Virus record (IMG/VR): IMGVR_UViG_3300045136_000284
Coordinates: 1 to 42,247 of that record
DNA: 42,247 nucleotides
From: a virus
Strand: one strand, 5' to 3'
Within the stretch, counting starts at the first letter, position 1. Each line of letters starts with the position of its first letter. A program made the translations under genes and the position numbers. The notes below the pieces were generated by a model. The model did no database searches and was not told where the DNA came from. It saw only the letters and a program-made list of their open reading frames with translations. Positions 31,723 to 39,620 of the stretch are shown here, in pieces.

Positions 31723-32726
31723 GCCCCACCTCCGTTAACAAACAACGGCGCGGCAGATTCGATTCGCCGCCGCGCTATTTCGATGAACTGCTGCGATATG
31801 TCGATCCCGATGAACCTTCGGCCATGCTTGACGGCGACCACTCCGACCGTGCCTGTGCCGCAAAACGGGTCCAGCACTACGCCATCCGGCGGGCAGCCAG
31901 CAAGCACGCATGGCCGCGCCAGTGCCACTGGAAATGCCGCATTGTGCCCTTGGCCTACCGGCTGGGTCGGGATGCGCCACACCGAGCGCTTGCGTCGGGT
32001 TGGGCGCGGACCGGCCTGCCGATGCAGGTTCATCCCCAGCCGGAAGCCTTCCTCGCCTGGGACGTTCGGATTGTAGGCGCTCGTCTCCGGGCGGATTTTG
32101 CCCTGGAGCCGATAGCGAGCGTCCGTGCATGGCTCCTCAATCGCCTGGTAGTCGAAGTAGTACTTCCTGGAGCGCGTGAGCAGGAACAGGTATTCGTGGC
32201 TGCGCACGCACCGGTCCAGCACAGGCTCCGGAAGGGGATTCGCCTTCGCCCAAATGATGTCCTGGCGAAGCCACCAGCCACGACTGCGCAGCGAGAGCGC
32301 CGTTTCCCACGGTATGCCGCACAGGTCCTTTGGCTTGAAGCCATTTTGCGCCGGCCCATCGTAGTAGCTGTCACCGATGTTCAGCCAAAATGTGCCTCTG
32401 GGCTTCAGCACTCGGGCGATTTCGTCGCACACTTCGCACAGGTTGTGCACGAACATCTGCGGCCATGGCTCCATGCCCAAGGCGCCGAGCCAAGCCTCGC
32501 AAAACCTACACAGATGGCCCCGCTTGCCGCCGGCGCCCCAGGCATCTTCCCACTCGTGCTTGCAGTACGGGTCTTCGTTCCAAACAGACGGCCGGATATC
32601 GTACTGCCGGAGTCCCCAATACGGCGGCGAGGTTACGCAGCAGTCTACGGAGTGATCCGGAAGCTTGCGCAGCTCCTCCAGGGCGTCTCCGACGATCAGT
32701 TGCAGCGTCCGATTTTCGGATGTCAC
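31719..32726 (-). CDS. DNA methyltransferase, N4-cytosine/N6-adenine type
   Basis: I choose the GTG at 32726, which overlaps the previous TGA (GTGA), giving 335 residues. The motif TSPPYW (32-37) is the catalytic motif of the beta class and favours N4-cytosine methylation, while DPFCGTGTVGVVA near the C-terminus is the AdoMet motif. A Cys/His-containing insert (CKHEWEDAWGAGG, CRFCEAWLGALG) is typical for related phage enzymes. No restriction partner is seen, so it probably protects phage DNA or alters host control. The sequence specificity is unknown. Confidence 0.85.
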   Translation of the reverse strand: MTSENRTLQLIVGDALEELRKLPDHSVDCCVTSPPYWGLRQYDIRPSVWNEDPYCKHEWEDAWGAGGKRGHLCRFCEAWLGALGMEPWPQMFVHNLCEVCDEIARVLKPRGTFWLNIGDSYYDGPAQNGFKPKDLCGIPWETALSLRSRGWWLRQDIIWAKANPLPEPVLDRCVRSHEYLFLLTRSRKYYFDYQAIEEPCTDARYRLQGKIRPETSAYNPNVPGEEGFRLGMNLHRQAGPRPTRRKRSVWRIPTQPVGQGHNAAFPVALARPCVLAGCPPDGVVLDPFCGTGTVGVVAVKHGRRFIGIDISQQFIEIARRRIESAAPLFVNGGGA

Positions 32727-32929
32727 GAGGATTTCTGCCGCCTCTCTCTTTCCGCCTTTCGGCGCGCGCGCTTGCGCGCATTGAGCACCGCTTGCCACTT
32801 CTTCCGGCACTCGCCAGGGTGGATTCGGGCGTTGTGCGGCCCGATGCCCGGCTTGCCGCAGATTCGGCAGACGTAACGCCACTTAGGTTCCGGGAAAACT
32901 CCAATTGCTGGATTGCCTTTACTGCTCAA
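32723..32929 (-). CDS. HPGEC-type Zn protein, short form
   Basis: I choose the TTG at 32929, with AAAGGAG nine bases upstream, giving 68 residues; a longer frame from 33100 overlaps another gene. YVCRICGKPGIGPHNARIHP, then GECRKKWQAVLNARKRA, repeats the motif of the gene at 30782-31168, with a strongly basic end (ARRKAERERRQKSS). Zn-binding and a nucleic acid contact are likely, and it may act on RNA or DNA. It precedes the methyltransferase. Confidence 0.6.
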   Translation of the reverse strand: MSSKGNPAIGVFPEPKWRYVCRICGKPGIGPHNARIHPGECRKKWQAVLNARKRARRKAERERRQKSS

Positions 32930-33158
32930 ATCGGCTGACTCCTTTCTCTGGTTTAAGCTGAACTGGCGCCAGCTCCCTGCTGAGCCGCAGGTGCTTGGCG
33001 ACCACATCGAACACATCCTGGATGGTTGCCCATTGGCAGGTGCTCCAGTGCCGGCTGGCAGTGGAACCGCCCCGGTACGGCATGCAGCCGCATCGGACAT
33101 TCTCCGCCAGCTCTTCCAGCGCTGCCATCATGGCTTGGTACCGCTCATGGTCTGTCAT
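32919..33158 (-). CDS. Hypothetical small protein
   Basis: The protein has 79 residues. ATG 33158 overlaps the previous TGA (ATGA). It starts MTDHERYQAMMAALEELA, then has CGCMPYRGGS, and ends with a basic/hydrophobic mix. Cys residues C23 and C25 are close together. No family is recognised. It is part of the early module. Confidence 0.6.
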   Translation of the reverse strand: MTDHERYQAMMAALEELAENVRCGCMPYRGGSTASRHWSTCQWATIQDVFDVVAKHLRLSRELAPVQLKPEKGVSRFEQ

Positions 33159-33412
33159 TCGGCGTCTCTGATCCTGGACACGTACACGGAGGCGTTCGTG
33201 ATAGCCTCAGGTTGTCCCGCCCAGCCTCCCCACCATGCCCAACTTGGATAGAGCGTGTGCCGGTGGTAGTAGACCACGTAGGACGGGATGTCGAGTTCGC
33301 GGTCGGCTCGCACTTCGTAGCCGACCGGACGGCACGGGCAGCTACGATCGGCGATGTGCCTGCCAGTGTCACCTTGGTGCATGCGGTGCAGGGTGACCAT
33401 GCCTCCTACCAT
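33155..33412 (-). CDS. Small CxC protein, copy 1
   Basis: I choose ATG 33412 (GGGGAGG upstream), giving 85 residues. MVTLHRMHQGDTG, then SCPCRPVGYEV and YVVYYHRHTLYPSWAW. A related gene at 38785-39150 has the same pattern (VTLHLTHP, CSCRPIRYEW, VVYFHLHRIY), so the pair is a duplication. Cys-x-Cys with conserved His residues suggests metal binding. The function is unknown. It is coupled to neighbours by short overlaps. Confidence 0.65.
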   Translation of the reverse strand: MVGGMVTLHRMHQGDTGRHIADRSCPCRPVGYEVRADRELDIPSYVVYYHRHTLYPSWAWWGGWAGQPEAITNASVYVSRIRDAE

Positions 33413-33687
33413 TTCGTCATTCCTCCCCAGTAGATCCGCGTGGCCGCGCGGAAGCCAGGGAACCGCTCTGTGATCTCGGCCATCAGCTCCATAAACTCTG
33501 GCGCCGCCCGACCGCCGCCCTCGTCCGCGACGAGCCAGTACATCAGACGCGCACACTGCACCGCTCTGACGCACTCACCGGCGCTGATCATGTCCAGGAT
33601 TGCCGGAAGGTGCTCGCGCACAACGCGCTGCTGCTCTCCCGGGATGGCCGCCACCAGCGCCTCGATCTCACTGTCTGTCATGCTCAT
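33406..33687 (-). CDS. Helical small protein, copy 1
   Basis: I choose ATG 33687 with GAGGAC upstream; 93 residues. It is helical with SEIEALVAAIPGEQQRVVRE, then a segment with RAVQCARLMYWLVAD and an end with ERFPGFRAATRIYWGG. The 104-residue gene at 38499-38813 has the same plan (IEALVAAVPAEQQGIVREQL, KAVSYVVLMCLLVQD, RDALQLFWDR). The pair belongs to the duplicated block. The role is unknown. Confidence 0.65.
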   Translation of the reverse strand: MSMTDSEIEALVAAIPGEQQRVVREHLPAILDMISAGECVRAVQCARLMYWLVADEGGGRAAPEFMELMAEITERFPGFRAATRIYWGGMTKW

Positions 33688-33994
33688 GCTCGTCCTCTTC
33701 CTCTTCCGGATCAATGATTTCCGCAATAATGTCGCCATGGCAAGGGAACGGCCAGCACCAGCAGCCGAGCGCCTTGCCTTTGAGTTCGCGGCGGGCGCGT
33801 TCCACCAGGTCCGGTTGAGACAGAAACCACTCACGGAAGCGCTCAAAGGCTTCTGCGGGCGTGGCCACATGGATCTTCCCCTCACCACGAATGTAGCTGA
33901 ACGGGTTCTCCCACTCGCTCGTGGGCCCGATGTATACGTCATAACGCGAGCGGCGGCAGTTGACCACCCTAGTTCCCTTTGGGTGAATCTCCAT
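33668..33994 (-). CDS. DUF4326 family protein
   Basis: I choose ATG 33994 (GGAGG upstream); 108 residues. RVVNCRRSRYDVYIGPTSEW, then ENPF and GKALGCWCWPFPCHGDII, are the hallmark of DUF4326, with a conserved CWC...CHGD end. Family members occur in phages. Their function is not established. The C-terminus is a run of acidic residues and His. It lies between the HTH gene and the helical gene. Confidence 0.85.
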   Translation of the reverse strand: MEIHPKGTRVVNCRRSRYDVYIGPTSEWENPFSYIRGEGKIHVATPAEAFERFREWFLSQPDLVERARRELKGKALGCWCWPFPCHGDIIAEIIDPEEEEDEHEHDRQ

Positions 33995-34454
33995 TGGATG
34001 CCTCCGCTGGCTGCGCCTGCTGCCGTGGTTCCCGCGATTCCATGATGAGCACCTTGAACCGCGCTGCGTCCAGGAACAGCTTGGCCATCTCCCGAATGGG
34101 TACCACGACCGCCGGTCCCATCCAAGGATCGGGCAGGTGCGAGTAGGGTTCAAAGTGCGCTGGGCTGCCTGGCAGTTTCCAGAACAGGTAGCCGTTCGTG
34201 CTCCCATCTGCGGCATTGAGCACGTTCTCGGTGAACTCGTTTGTGGCCGCCCGGAACGCCCTGCGCTCATCCATCCCCAGCTTGATGAGCTGAATCCCAA
34301 CCCACAGCCGGAAGGCATCGTCGATGGTGTAGAACGGGTAATCGACCATGGGCAGGACGACGATTTTCCTGGTGATCCAGCGCTCGATCTGCTCAGGCGT
34401 GGCATCGACCAGTTGAGCAAGCTGCCAAATGGTGAACCGGTGCTTAGGTTTCAT
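33969..34454 (-). CDS. MerR-like HTH protein, copy 1
   Basis: I choose ATG 34454 (ATGA overlap upstream); 161 residues. FTIWQLAQLVDATPEQIERW, then IDDAFRLWVGIQLIKLGMD, is a winged-HTH pattern similar to MerR-like regulators, then an effector-like region and GPAVVVPIREMAKLFLDAA. A related gene lies at 39159-39620 (WSLAEAARVLRVRTSKVRQW, VGVVVPVRTLAQMLLAELG). The two are paralogues, probably transcription regulators, though effectors are unknown. Confidence 0.65.
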   Translation of the reverse strand: MKPKHRFTIWQLAQLVDATPEQIERWITRKIVVLPMVDYPFYTIDDAFRLWVGIQLIKLGMDERRAFRAATNEFTENVLNAADGSTNGYLFWKLPGSPAHFEPYSHLPDPWMGPAVVVPIREMAKLFLDAARFKVLIMESREPRQQAQPAEASNGDSPKGN

Positions 34455-34684
34455 CGGGCTTTCAGCCTTTCTGCCAAATCCACTCGCTCTTCGAGCGGCA
34501 GATTCTTGATCAGCGACTCCGTTAACCGTAGGTGGCAGATTGGGCACAGATCGGCCACCCGAAACACCGGCGCAATGTGCCCGTCTACCGGGTCGGCCCA
34601 ATCGTCCACGTGGATAGAGATACTGGCGTTCACACTGCGGTACTCTTTGCCGCAAGCGTCACATTTCCACAGATCCATCCGCAT
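34451..34684 (-). CDS. Small zinc-ribbon protein
   Basis: I choose ATG 34684 with GGAGG spacing of seven; ATG 34690 is possible. The 77 residues contain WKCDACGKEY, then DLCPICHLRLTESL, a CxxC...CxxC zinc ribbon, and a helical charged end (EERVDLAERLKAR). The function is unknown. It precedes the HTH gene in the early module. Confidence 0.7.
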   Translation of the reverse strand: MRMDLWKCDACGKEYRSVNASISIHVDDWADPVDGHIAPVFRVADLCPICHLRLTESLIKNLPLEERVDLAERLKAR

Positions 34685-34931
34685 TGCCATCCCTCCCTAG
34701 GAAGTAAGCCAGCACCGCCTGGCGGGCGGTCTCCAGATCGACATCGCGCAGCTTAGGAAGCTGCTCAGCTTCGCCGTGCCTTGGCGGCAGGATCGACCAA
34801 CCAGCGCCTTCGCCGCCCTTGCAAACATAGGCCGCCACAAGGCCGGTTTCGGCATCGTAGGCTCGGTATATCGGCGGCGCTGTAGGGATTTGCGCCCAAG
34901 CCAGGCGCCCTTCCCGCTTACGTTTTCGCAT
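34659..34931 (-). CDS. Hypothetical protein
   Basis: I choose ATG 34931 (GAGG nine bases upstream); 90 residues. The N-terminus is very basic (MRKRKREGRL), then a mixed segment (PIYRAYDAETGLVAAYVCKG) and an acidic helical end (DVDLETARQAVLAYFLGRDG). No family is recognised. Confidence 0.55.
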   Translation of the reverse strand: MRKRKREGRLAWAQIPTAPPIYRAYDAETGLVAAYVCKGGEGAGWSILPPRHGEAEQLPKLRDVDLETARQAVLAYFLGRDGNADGSVEM

Positions 34932-35562
34932 TCTGATTCGCCTCCTCTCGGCTAGCCAGCCGAAATTCAATCACCCAAACCCAGGGATTGTCGTGCCACA
35001 GGATTCCGTCGGTGTCCGTCCTGCCATTGGTGATGGCTCGATCCCAGGTTTCCCGAAAGGCTTCCCGCAACCGCTGCGCCACGACCGCCGGCAACGGCCG
35101 CTGCTCTGGGACGGGGCCCCACCGCCAGCAGCTCATGCGATGCACCGCTTCGGCGAGGCAATCCTCCGGGGTGATTGCCTGCAATGGCTGGGCGTACACG
35201 TCCAGCGCCTGGACAAACAGCGACGCCTGCTCCCGGCGCATGTAGATCGACCCAATTGGATACCAGCCTTTGGCCAGCAGCTCATCGTACTGCTGCTTGC
35301 TGGCGACTTCCCTGAGCGGGATCACATCCTCCACGCGCCCGCCACGGGAAATCGGGATGCGCAGGTGGCGCTCAGCGACCCACAGGTAATCCCCTGGCTG
35401 GCATGGCATCAGTTTCCGATCCCACATGGCAAACAGCTTGTTCGACGGCAGCACCTTAGCACTCACTACCGGTTGCCGGGTTTGCGTTTTCACCCCATCG
35501 GCAATGGCCTTAGCCTGCTCCACAGGAAGCGGCAACCGATACTTGACTCGTCCGACCGCCAA
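34918..35562 (-). CDS. ASCH-domain-like phage protein
   Basis: The protein has 214 residues from TTG 35562. The start IADGVKTQTRQPV is the well-known ASCH-type phrase. PGDYLWVAERH, then a middle segment with PLQAITPEDCLAEAV and an end FRETWDRAITN, then NPWVWVIEFRLAS, follow the order of ASCH-like phage proteins often annotated as morphogenetic or nucleic-acid-binding. ASCH folds bind RNA or modified bases. The exact role here is unknown. It lies in the early block. Confidence 0.75.
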   Translation of the reverse strand: MAVGRVKYRLPLPVEQAKAIADGVKTQTRQPVVSAKVLPSNKLFAMWDRKLMPCQPGDYLWVAERHLRIPISRGGRVEDVIPLREVASKQQYDELLAKGWYPIGSIYMRREQASLFVQALDVYAQPLQAITPEDCLAEAVHRMSCWRWGPVPEQRPLPAVVAQRLREAFRETWDRAITNGRTDTDGILWHDNPWVWVIEFRLASREEANQNAKT

Positions 35563-35564
35563 GC

Positions 35565-36809
35565 TTACTTCGCGCCTCGGATGAAAGCTTTGAAGCCGAC
35601 CACATCCCTGCCTTTGGACTCTTGGAGTCGGCTGGCAGGGACCAGGCTCTGGACCCCAATGCGCCCATCGGCGTAGCCGAGTTCCAGACCCACGAGTTGG
35701 CCTTCGTTGTGCCGCAGCACATCGGCCAAGCGAAAGGCGTCTACGGCAGCCCCTACGGGTTCCACCGGCGCTTCCGATTTCGCCACCTTGACCAGGATGG
35801 TCTTTTCGTCCTCACGCATGGGGTCACGTCCGATGACTCGGACATAGCCTTGGCCGGGGCGCCGCTTGGTCAACTTCGGCAATTCGAGCCAGATGGTGCT
35901 GTGGTAATCAGCCGCACGAAGCACCGCGCCGATCAGGTCCTCGGTAGGCACGTAAACCACCTGTACGCCCTTCGGCGGCTTGCTGCTCTCAGCCTGAAAG
36001 TCGAACACCTGATTCAGCTTAGGCAACGTTAGCGCCCAGCACGGGCCGCCTTCGAGGTCGTCCCCGGCATGTTCTCCGGAGATGACCATACTGTAGGGAG
36101 TGGTCTTTACAGTCACGCCTTGATCCGCCCATGGGACCATCATGCTCAGCAGCTTCCAGTGCGGCCACTGAAGCGCGAAACTGTCCTTTTGGGCGCCTTT
36201 GAACTTTTCCCCGCCATGCACGGTCACATCGACTCGGCGCGGGTTGCCGGCATGCGCCAGAAAATCGCCATCGCTCCACAGCTCGAAGCTCACAATGTCG
36301 TCATAGGAGAACATCGCTGGGCCAACGGCTTCGAGCGCCTTTGCCAGCTTGCGCGACCTCACGTTGGCGCGGAAATCACACCTGGCGTTCAGCGCCGGCC
36401 AGGTGCGTGGATGGCCCTTGATGATCCCAGGGAGTTCGATTTCGCTGCCCCAGCCGCCGACTTTCACCCAGGCCGGCCGGTCAACGTCTTTAAACCGGCC
36501 GCTGAAGCGCAAATCGAGCCTGCTGCTAGGGTTTTCCGGGAGCATTTTTCTCAGGAGCGCTGGGTCGAACTTGATTTCGCACCTGCCGCGCCGGCCAAGC
36601 TCCGTGCGAAACAGTGGCCCGAGGCTCATATGGAGCCACACTTCGGATTTGGTCGCAGCAGCCACAAGCTTCAGGGACGGATAGGACCGCCTGACGTTCA
36701 ACACGAACCAGGCGTCCACGCTGCAATTGGCGTTTTGGTACAGGCAGTCCAGCGCGTTAACCGCTCGAATGAATTCCTGTTGTAGGACTTCGAATTCTGC
36801 AATGAACAT
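35565..36809 (-). CDS. Possible second sliding-clamp-like protein
   Basis: I choose ATG 36809 with GGGAG six bases upstream; 414 residues. It sits directly after the clamp gene. MFIAEFEVLQQEFIRAVNAL, then SLKLVAAATKSEVWLHMSLG, then CEIKFDPALLRKMLPENPS, follow the strand-helix rhythm of a clamp domain, and a later part (AAVDAFRLADVLRHNEGQLV) looks like a further unit. There is no exact DnaN motif. It may be a diverged clamp subunit or an unrelated processivity factor. The function is inferred from pattern and neighbour. Confidence 0.45.
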   Translation of the reverse strand: MFIAEFEVLQQEFIRAVNALDCLYQNANCSVDAWFVLNVRRSYPSLKLVAAATKSEVWLHMSLGPLFRTELGRRGRCEIKFDPALLRKMLPENPSSRLDLRFSGRFKDVDRPAWVKVGGWGSEIELPGIIKGHPRTWPALNARCDFRANVRSRKLAKALEAVGPAMFSYDDIVSFELWSDGDFLAHAGNPRRVDVTVHGGEKFKGAQKDSFALQWPHWKLLSMMVPWADQGVTVKTTPYSMVISGEHAGDDLEGGPCWALTLPKLNQVFDFQAESSKPPKGVQVVYVPTEDLIGAVLRAADYHSTIWLELPKLTKRRPGQGYVRVIGRDPMREDEKTILVKVAKSEAPVEPVGAAVDAFRLADVLRHNEGQLVGLELGYADGRIGVQSLVPASRLQESKGRDVVGFKAFIRGAK

Positions 36810-36823
36810 GAGGTCTCCCTCTT

Positions 36824-37987
36824 TTAGCCGTTCACAGCAACTGGCATGACCAGGTAGCGGTAGTCCCACACGGCGCCATCGCGGCACATATCGCCATGCG
36901 GCGCCAGTTCCCACCGGCCGGTTAAGCGTTCCCGATAGCCCAGCATCACCGCATCGGAGCGAATTCCGGACAAGCCGTGCAGCAGGTAGCGGCTATTGAA
37001 CACTGCCTTTTCCGGCGGCGCCCCTTCCGAGCACTCCAGCAGCTCAACGGTTTGCTCTGCGGTGTCTGCGTATTCCCACTCCGCGGCATTGGCTGCCGAG
37101 CTAACCGTGAGCAGCTTGTTTTCCGGGTTGACTTCCAGCGCTACGTTGGTCGCTGCCACCGAAGCAAACCGAATGGCTTTGGCTAGCGCTTCAGCATCCA
37201 CCATAACGTTCACTTCCGGAAGGCTTTCGAGCACCCGGTGCACATCCGGGAAAGGCTGCACGGTGCGCGCCCCAACAAGCTCCCAAGCGCCTGGCAAGCG
37301 CAAGTGCAGTTGCTCAGCAGTTACAGCCAGCACCAGCTCGCTGCCATCGCCGTCACCATTGCCATTGCCGCGATAGGCGCAGGCGTGCGCTACGGCTTCC
37401 AACCAGCCCTTGCCTACCACCACTCCGGGGCCCGTGGGGTCATCGGCATCCCATTGCCCTAGCGCTAGGTGCGCCAGCCGATGCCCATCGGTGGCATGGA
37501 ACCGCACGGCGCCGCCAGTGCTTACTTCCATAAGTGCTGCGGCTGGAGCATGGTAGCCGGGCTTGGCCGGGAATACCCCCAGCAGCAGGTTCGCTGCCAG
37601 GCGCAGTTCCTCCGCCGGGACCTTAAGGACTTGCTCGGATATGCCCCCTGGGGACTGCGGTAGCAGCCAGCCGCCTTCCGGGCCGCCGTAGGCCAAGCGC
37701 ACACGCGATTTGCCGCAGCGGCATTCCAGCCAGCGCTCCCCGAACCGCAAGTCAACCAAATCACTGCCCGGCAAGCGCTCCAGCCAGCCGGCTAACCGCC
37801 GACCGTCTATGCCGCGCCAGAGCTGCGTGGATTCGCTGGATTCCACGGCCGGCTCCGCTGTTACCCCGACACCATCCGCAAACGCGCGCACCGCCGGCCC
37901 GGGGCCTAGCAGCCACACAATGCCGCTACGCCCAGCGCAGCTTAGCGCCAAGTTCACCGCCGGCGCTAGTTCACTCACTTTGACCAT
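36824..37987 (-). CDS. DNA polymerase sliding clamp, DnaN-like
   Basis: I choose ATG 37987 with GGAGG seven bases upstream; 387 residues. It has the three-unit clamp plan. VRFHATDGHRLAHLALG carries the DnaN ATDGHRLA motif, and FPDVHRVLESLPEVNVMVDA plus KAIRFASVAATNVALEVNPE match the third domain, ending with DYRYLVMPVAVNG (typical end: MPV). Such rings hold the polymerase on DNA. No polymerase gene is visible in this window. The upstream small zinc gene overlaps it. It is adjacent to a second possible clamp. Confidence 0.85.
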   Translation of the reverse strand: MVKVSELAPAVNLALSCAGRSGIVWLLGPGPAVRAFADGVGVTAEPAVESSESTQLWRGIDGRRLAGWLERLPGSDLVDLRFGERWLECRCGKSRVRLAYGGPEGGWLLPQSPGGISEQVLKVPAEELRLAANLLLGVFPAKPGYHAPAAALMEVSTGGAVRFHATDGHRLAHLALGQWDADDPTGPGVVVGKGWLEAVAHACAYRGNGNGDGDGSELVLAVTAEQLHLRLPGAWELVGARTVQPFPDVHRVLESLPEVNVMVDAEALAKAIRFASVAATNVALEVNPENKLLTVSSAANAAEWEYADTAEQTVELLECSEGAPPEKAVFNSRYLLHGLSGIRSDAVMLGYRERLTGRWELAPHGDMCRDGAVWDYRYLVMPVAVNG

Positions 37988-38159
37988 GATGCACCTCCGC
38001 TTTTGTGCCACTGCCGGCAGCAAGTGCCGAGCGCTGGCAAGCCGGGCACATGCCGCTTTCGACGAACTCCCGAGTTTCGCAGCATTCGCACATGGGTTTG
38101 CCGCAGCAACTGCACGGCACCGTAGGCCATCCGTCTTCTCCGCACCTCGAACAGTACAT
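37971..38159 (-). CDS. Small Cys-rich zinc protein
   Basis: The protein has 62 residues, with GGAGG eight bases before the ATG. CSRCGEDGW, then CSCCGKPMCECCE, then GMCPACQRSALA, give nine or more Cys in pairs, consistent with two zinc sites. The stop lies inside the start of the clamp gene, so the two are coupled. The role is unknown. Confidence 0.7.
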   Translation of the reverse strand: MYCSRCGEDGWPTVPCSCCGKPMCECCETREFVESGMCPACQRSALAAGSGTKAEVHHGQSE

Positions 38160-38164
38160 GTTGC

Positions 38165-38506
38165 TTACCTCCCACGGCCCAGCGCTGTTGGCTCGCCATC
38201 GGAATGCTTACTGCTTGCCACCAGGCGCTGTAGCAGCGTTTCCATGTTGGCTACGTGCCGTGCCAACTCCAATATCGCGTCGCCAAGCGCGTCCAAAGTC
38301 AAAATCACCTGCACCAAACCCACTTTGCCCCTAACCGGGCGTGCCGGCGGACCGTCCAAAATTTTGCCATCCCAGTCTGGTTTTTGGCACCGTGGGCACT
38401 TGTTGGGCCGCCCCGGATGCCGTGGAAGCCACACGTGCCCGCAGCGTATGCAACGCACTTGCACCACAGCTCCACCCCCGCTAGCCAACACCCGCCGCTT
38501 ACGCAT
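38165..38506 (-). CDS. Zinc-ribbon and coiled-coil protein
   Basis: I choose ATG 38506 (coupled to the previous TAA); 113 residues. After a basic start (RKRRVLASGGG) comes VRCIRCGHVWLPRHPGRPNK, then CPRCQKPDWDG, a two-pair zinc ribbon common in small phage and defence-linked proteins. The C-terminal 50 residues are helical (DALGDAILELARHVANMETL). The function is unknown. Confidence 0.7.
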   Translation of the reverse strand: MRKRRVLASGGGAVVQVRCIRCGHVWLPRHPGRPNKCPRCQKPDWDGKILDGPPARPVRGKVGLVQVILTLDALGDAILELARHVANMETLLQRLVASSKHSDGEPTALGRGR

Positions 38507-38813
38507 CCTGCCCACCCTCGCCATGCACGTACTCATACAAACGGTCCCAAAATAGCTGTAGCGCATCCCGGAACTTCGGATACTGCCGCACCAGCGCGCC
38601 CAGCAGCGCCGTTACCTCTGGGGCTTTTACCCCGGTGCCCGTAACGTCCTGAACCAGCAGGCACATCAGCACCACGTAGCTCACTGCTTTGCGGTAATCG
38701 CCGGCTTCCAGCGCACCCAGCACCCATGGCAATTGCTCTCGCACTATGCCTTGCTGCTCAGCCGGCACTGCCGCCACCAACGCTTCAATATCGCCAGCAT
38801 CCATGCGCTTCAT
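38499..38813 (-). CDS. Helical small protein, copy 2
   Basis: I choose ATG 38813 with AGGAG seven bases upstream; GTG 38819 is an alternative. The 104 residues match the gene at 33406-33687: IEALVAAVPAEQQGIVREQL, then KAVSYVVLMCLLVQD and FRDALQLFWDR. It is the second member of the duplicated block. The role is unknown. Confidence 0.65.
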   Translation of the reverse strand: MKRMDAGDIEALVAAVPAEQQGIVREQLPWVLGALEAGDYRKAVSYVVLMCLLVQDVTGTGVKAPEVTALLGALVRQYPKFRDALQLFWDRLYEYVHGEGGQDA

Positions 38814-39150
38814 ATTCACACTCCTGCGCAGGCGCAGGCGCCGAGGCAGGCAAGCTCACCGCGCGCATGTTTTCCCACCACCACGCACCACAGTAGATCC
38901 TATGGAGGTGAAAGTAGACCACATGGGTAGCAAGGCTATCCTTAGTAGGGTCAACCCACTCGTAGCGGATAGGGCGGCACGAGCAGTTCTCACTGGGATC
39001 GTGATCGCCACCGTCCTTCGGGTGCGTGAGGTGCAGGGTTACCGTGAGCCATGTGTAGCCACTGCTCCGGATCAGACTCAGCATCTGGCGACCCAATATC
39101 GCGCAGTTTTCGAACAGTCTGTTTACCTCCAACATTTCGCTTTTACCCAT
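38785..39150 (-). CDS. Small CxC protein, copy 2
   Basis: I choose ATG 39150; a TTG two codons earlier is possible. The 121 residues hold a longer N-terminus (EMLEVNRLFENCAILGRQ), then VTLHLTHP, CSCRPIRYEWVDP and VVYFHLHRIYCGAWW, matching the gene at 33155-33412, and a C-terminal tail with APAPAQECEYEAHGC. The added ends may give a different partner. The function is unknown. Confidence 0.65.
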   Translation of the reverse strand: MGKSEMLEVNRLFENCAILGRQMLSLIRSSGYTWLTVTLHLTHPKDGGDHDPSENCSCRPIRYEWVDPTKDSLATHVVYFHLHRIYCGAWWWENMRAVSLPASAPAPAQECEYEAHGCWRY

Positions 39151-39158
39151 CGCCAACC

Positions 39159-39620
39159 CTACTCCCTACCCTCAAACTTGCCCAATTCCGCCAGCAGCAT
39201 TTGCGCCAGCGTGCGTACGGGCACCACCACCCCAACCGTCGCATACCGTTGCGCCCACCCAACCTCTTCCCAATCCTGGAACGGTTGCAGCACGGCTTCC
39301 CCTAACCCCGACTTGAGCTCACGCCCAAGCTGGCTGTACACAAACCCTACAATGTGACTACCAGCCGCCTCCGTAGGGCAGCGCTCTGCAAACTCGTTGC
39401 GCAACATCCTAAATGCCCGCGCCGCCCCCACCCCCGCATGCACCAGCGCCGCTACGCACCACAGCTTAAACAGCCCTTGCAAATCCAACAGCCCGCCAGC
39501 CGTCAGCTTAACCTCGCCCAGCCGCACCCATTGCCGCACCTTGCTCGTGCGCACCCGTAGCACCCGCGCCGCTTCCGCCAGGCTCCATACCCGCTCCCGC
39601 AACCTATTATTACTGCCCAT
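39159..39620 (-). CDS. MerR-like HTH protein, copy 2
   Basis: The protein has 153 residues with an AGGTGG-type site. VWSLAEAARVLRVRTSKVRQ, then WVRLGEVKL, is the HTH, then LFKLWCVAALVHAGVGAARA and VGVVVPVRTLAQMLLAELG. It corresponds to the 161-residue protein at 33969-34454. It is probably a DNA-binding regulator. Overlap with the previous gene suggests coupling. Confidence 0.65.
   Translation of the reverse strand: MGSNNRLRERVWSLAEAARVLRVRTSKVRQWVRLGEVKLTAGGLLDLQGLFKLWCVAALVHAGVGAARAFRMLRNEFAERCPTEAAGSHIVGFVYSQLGRELKSGLGEAVLQPFQDWEEVGWAQRYATVGVVVPVRTLAQMLLAELGKFEGRE

Noticed and set aside
31719-32876. A 389-residue plus-strand frame opposite the methyltransferase
   Set aside because: It is an antisense shadow of a GC-rich gene with clear methyltransferase motifs, and has no known motif itself.
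32726-32882. A longer N-terminus for the N4/N6 methyltransferase
   Set aside because: It overlaps the zinc-motif gene and is rich in Arg and Pro. GTG 32726 forms the usual GTGA overlap.
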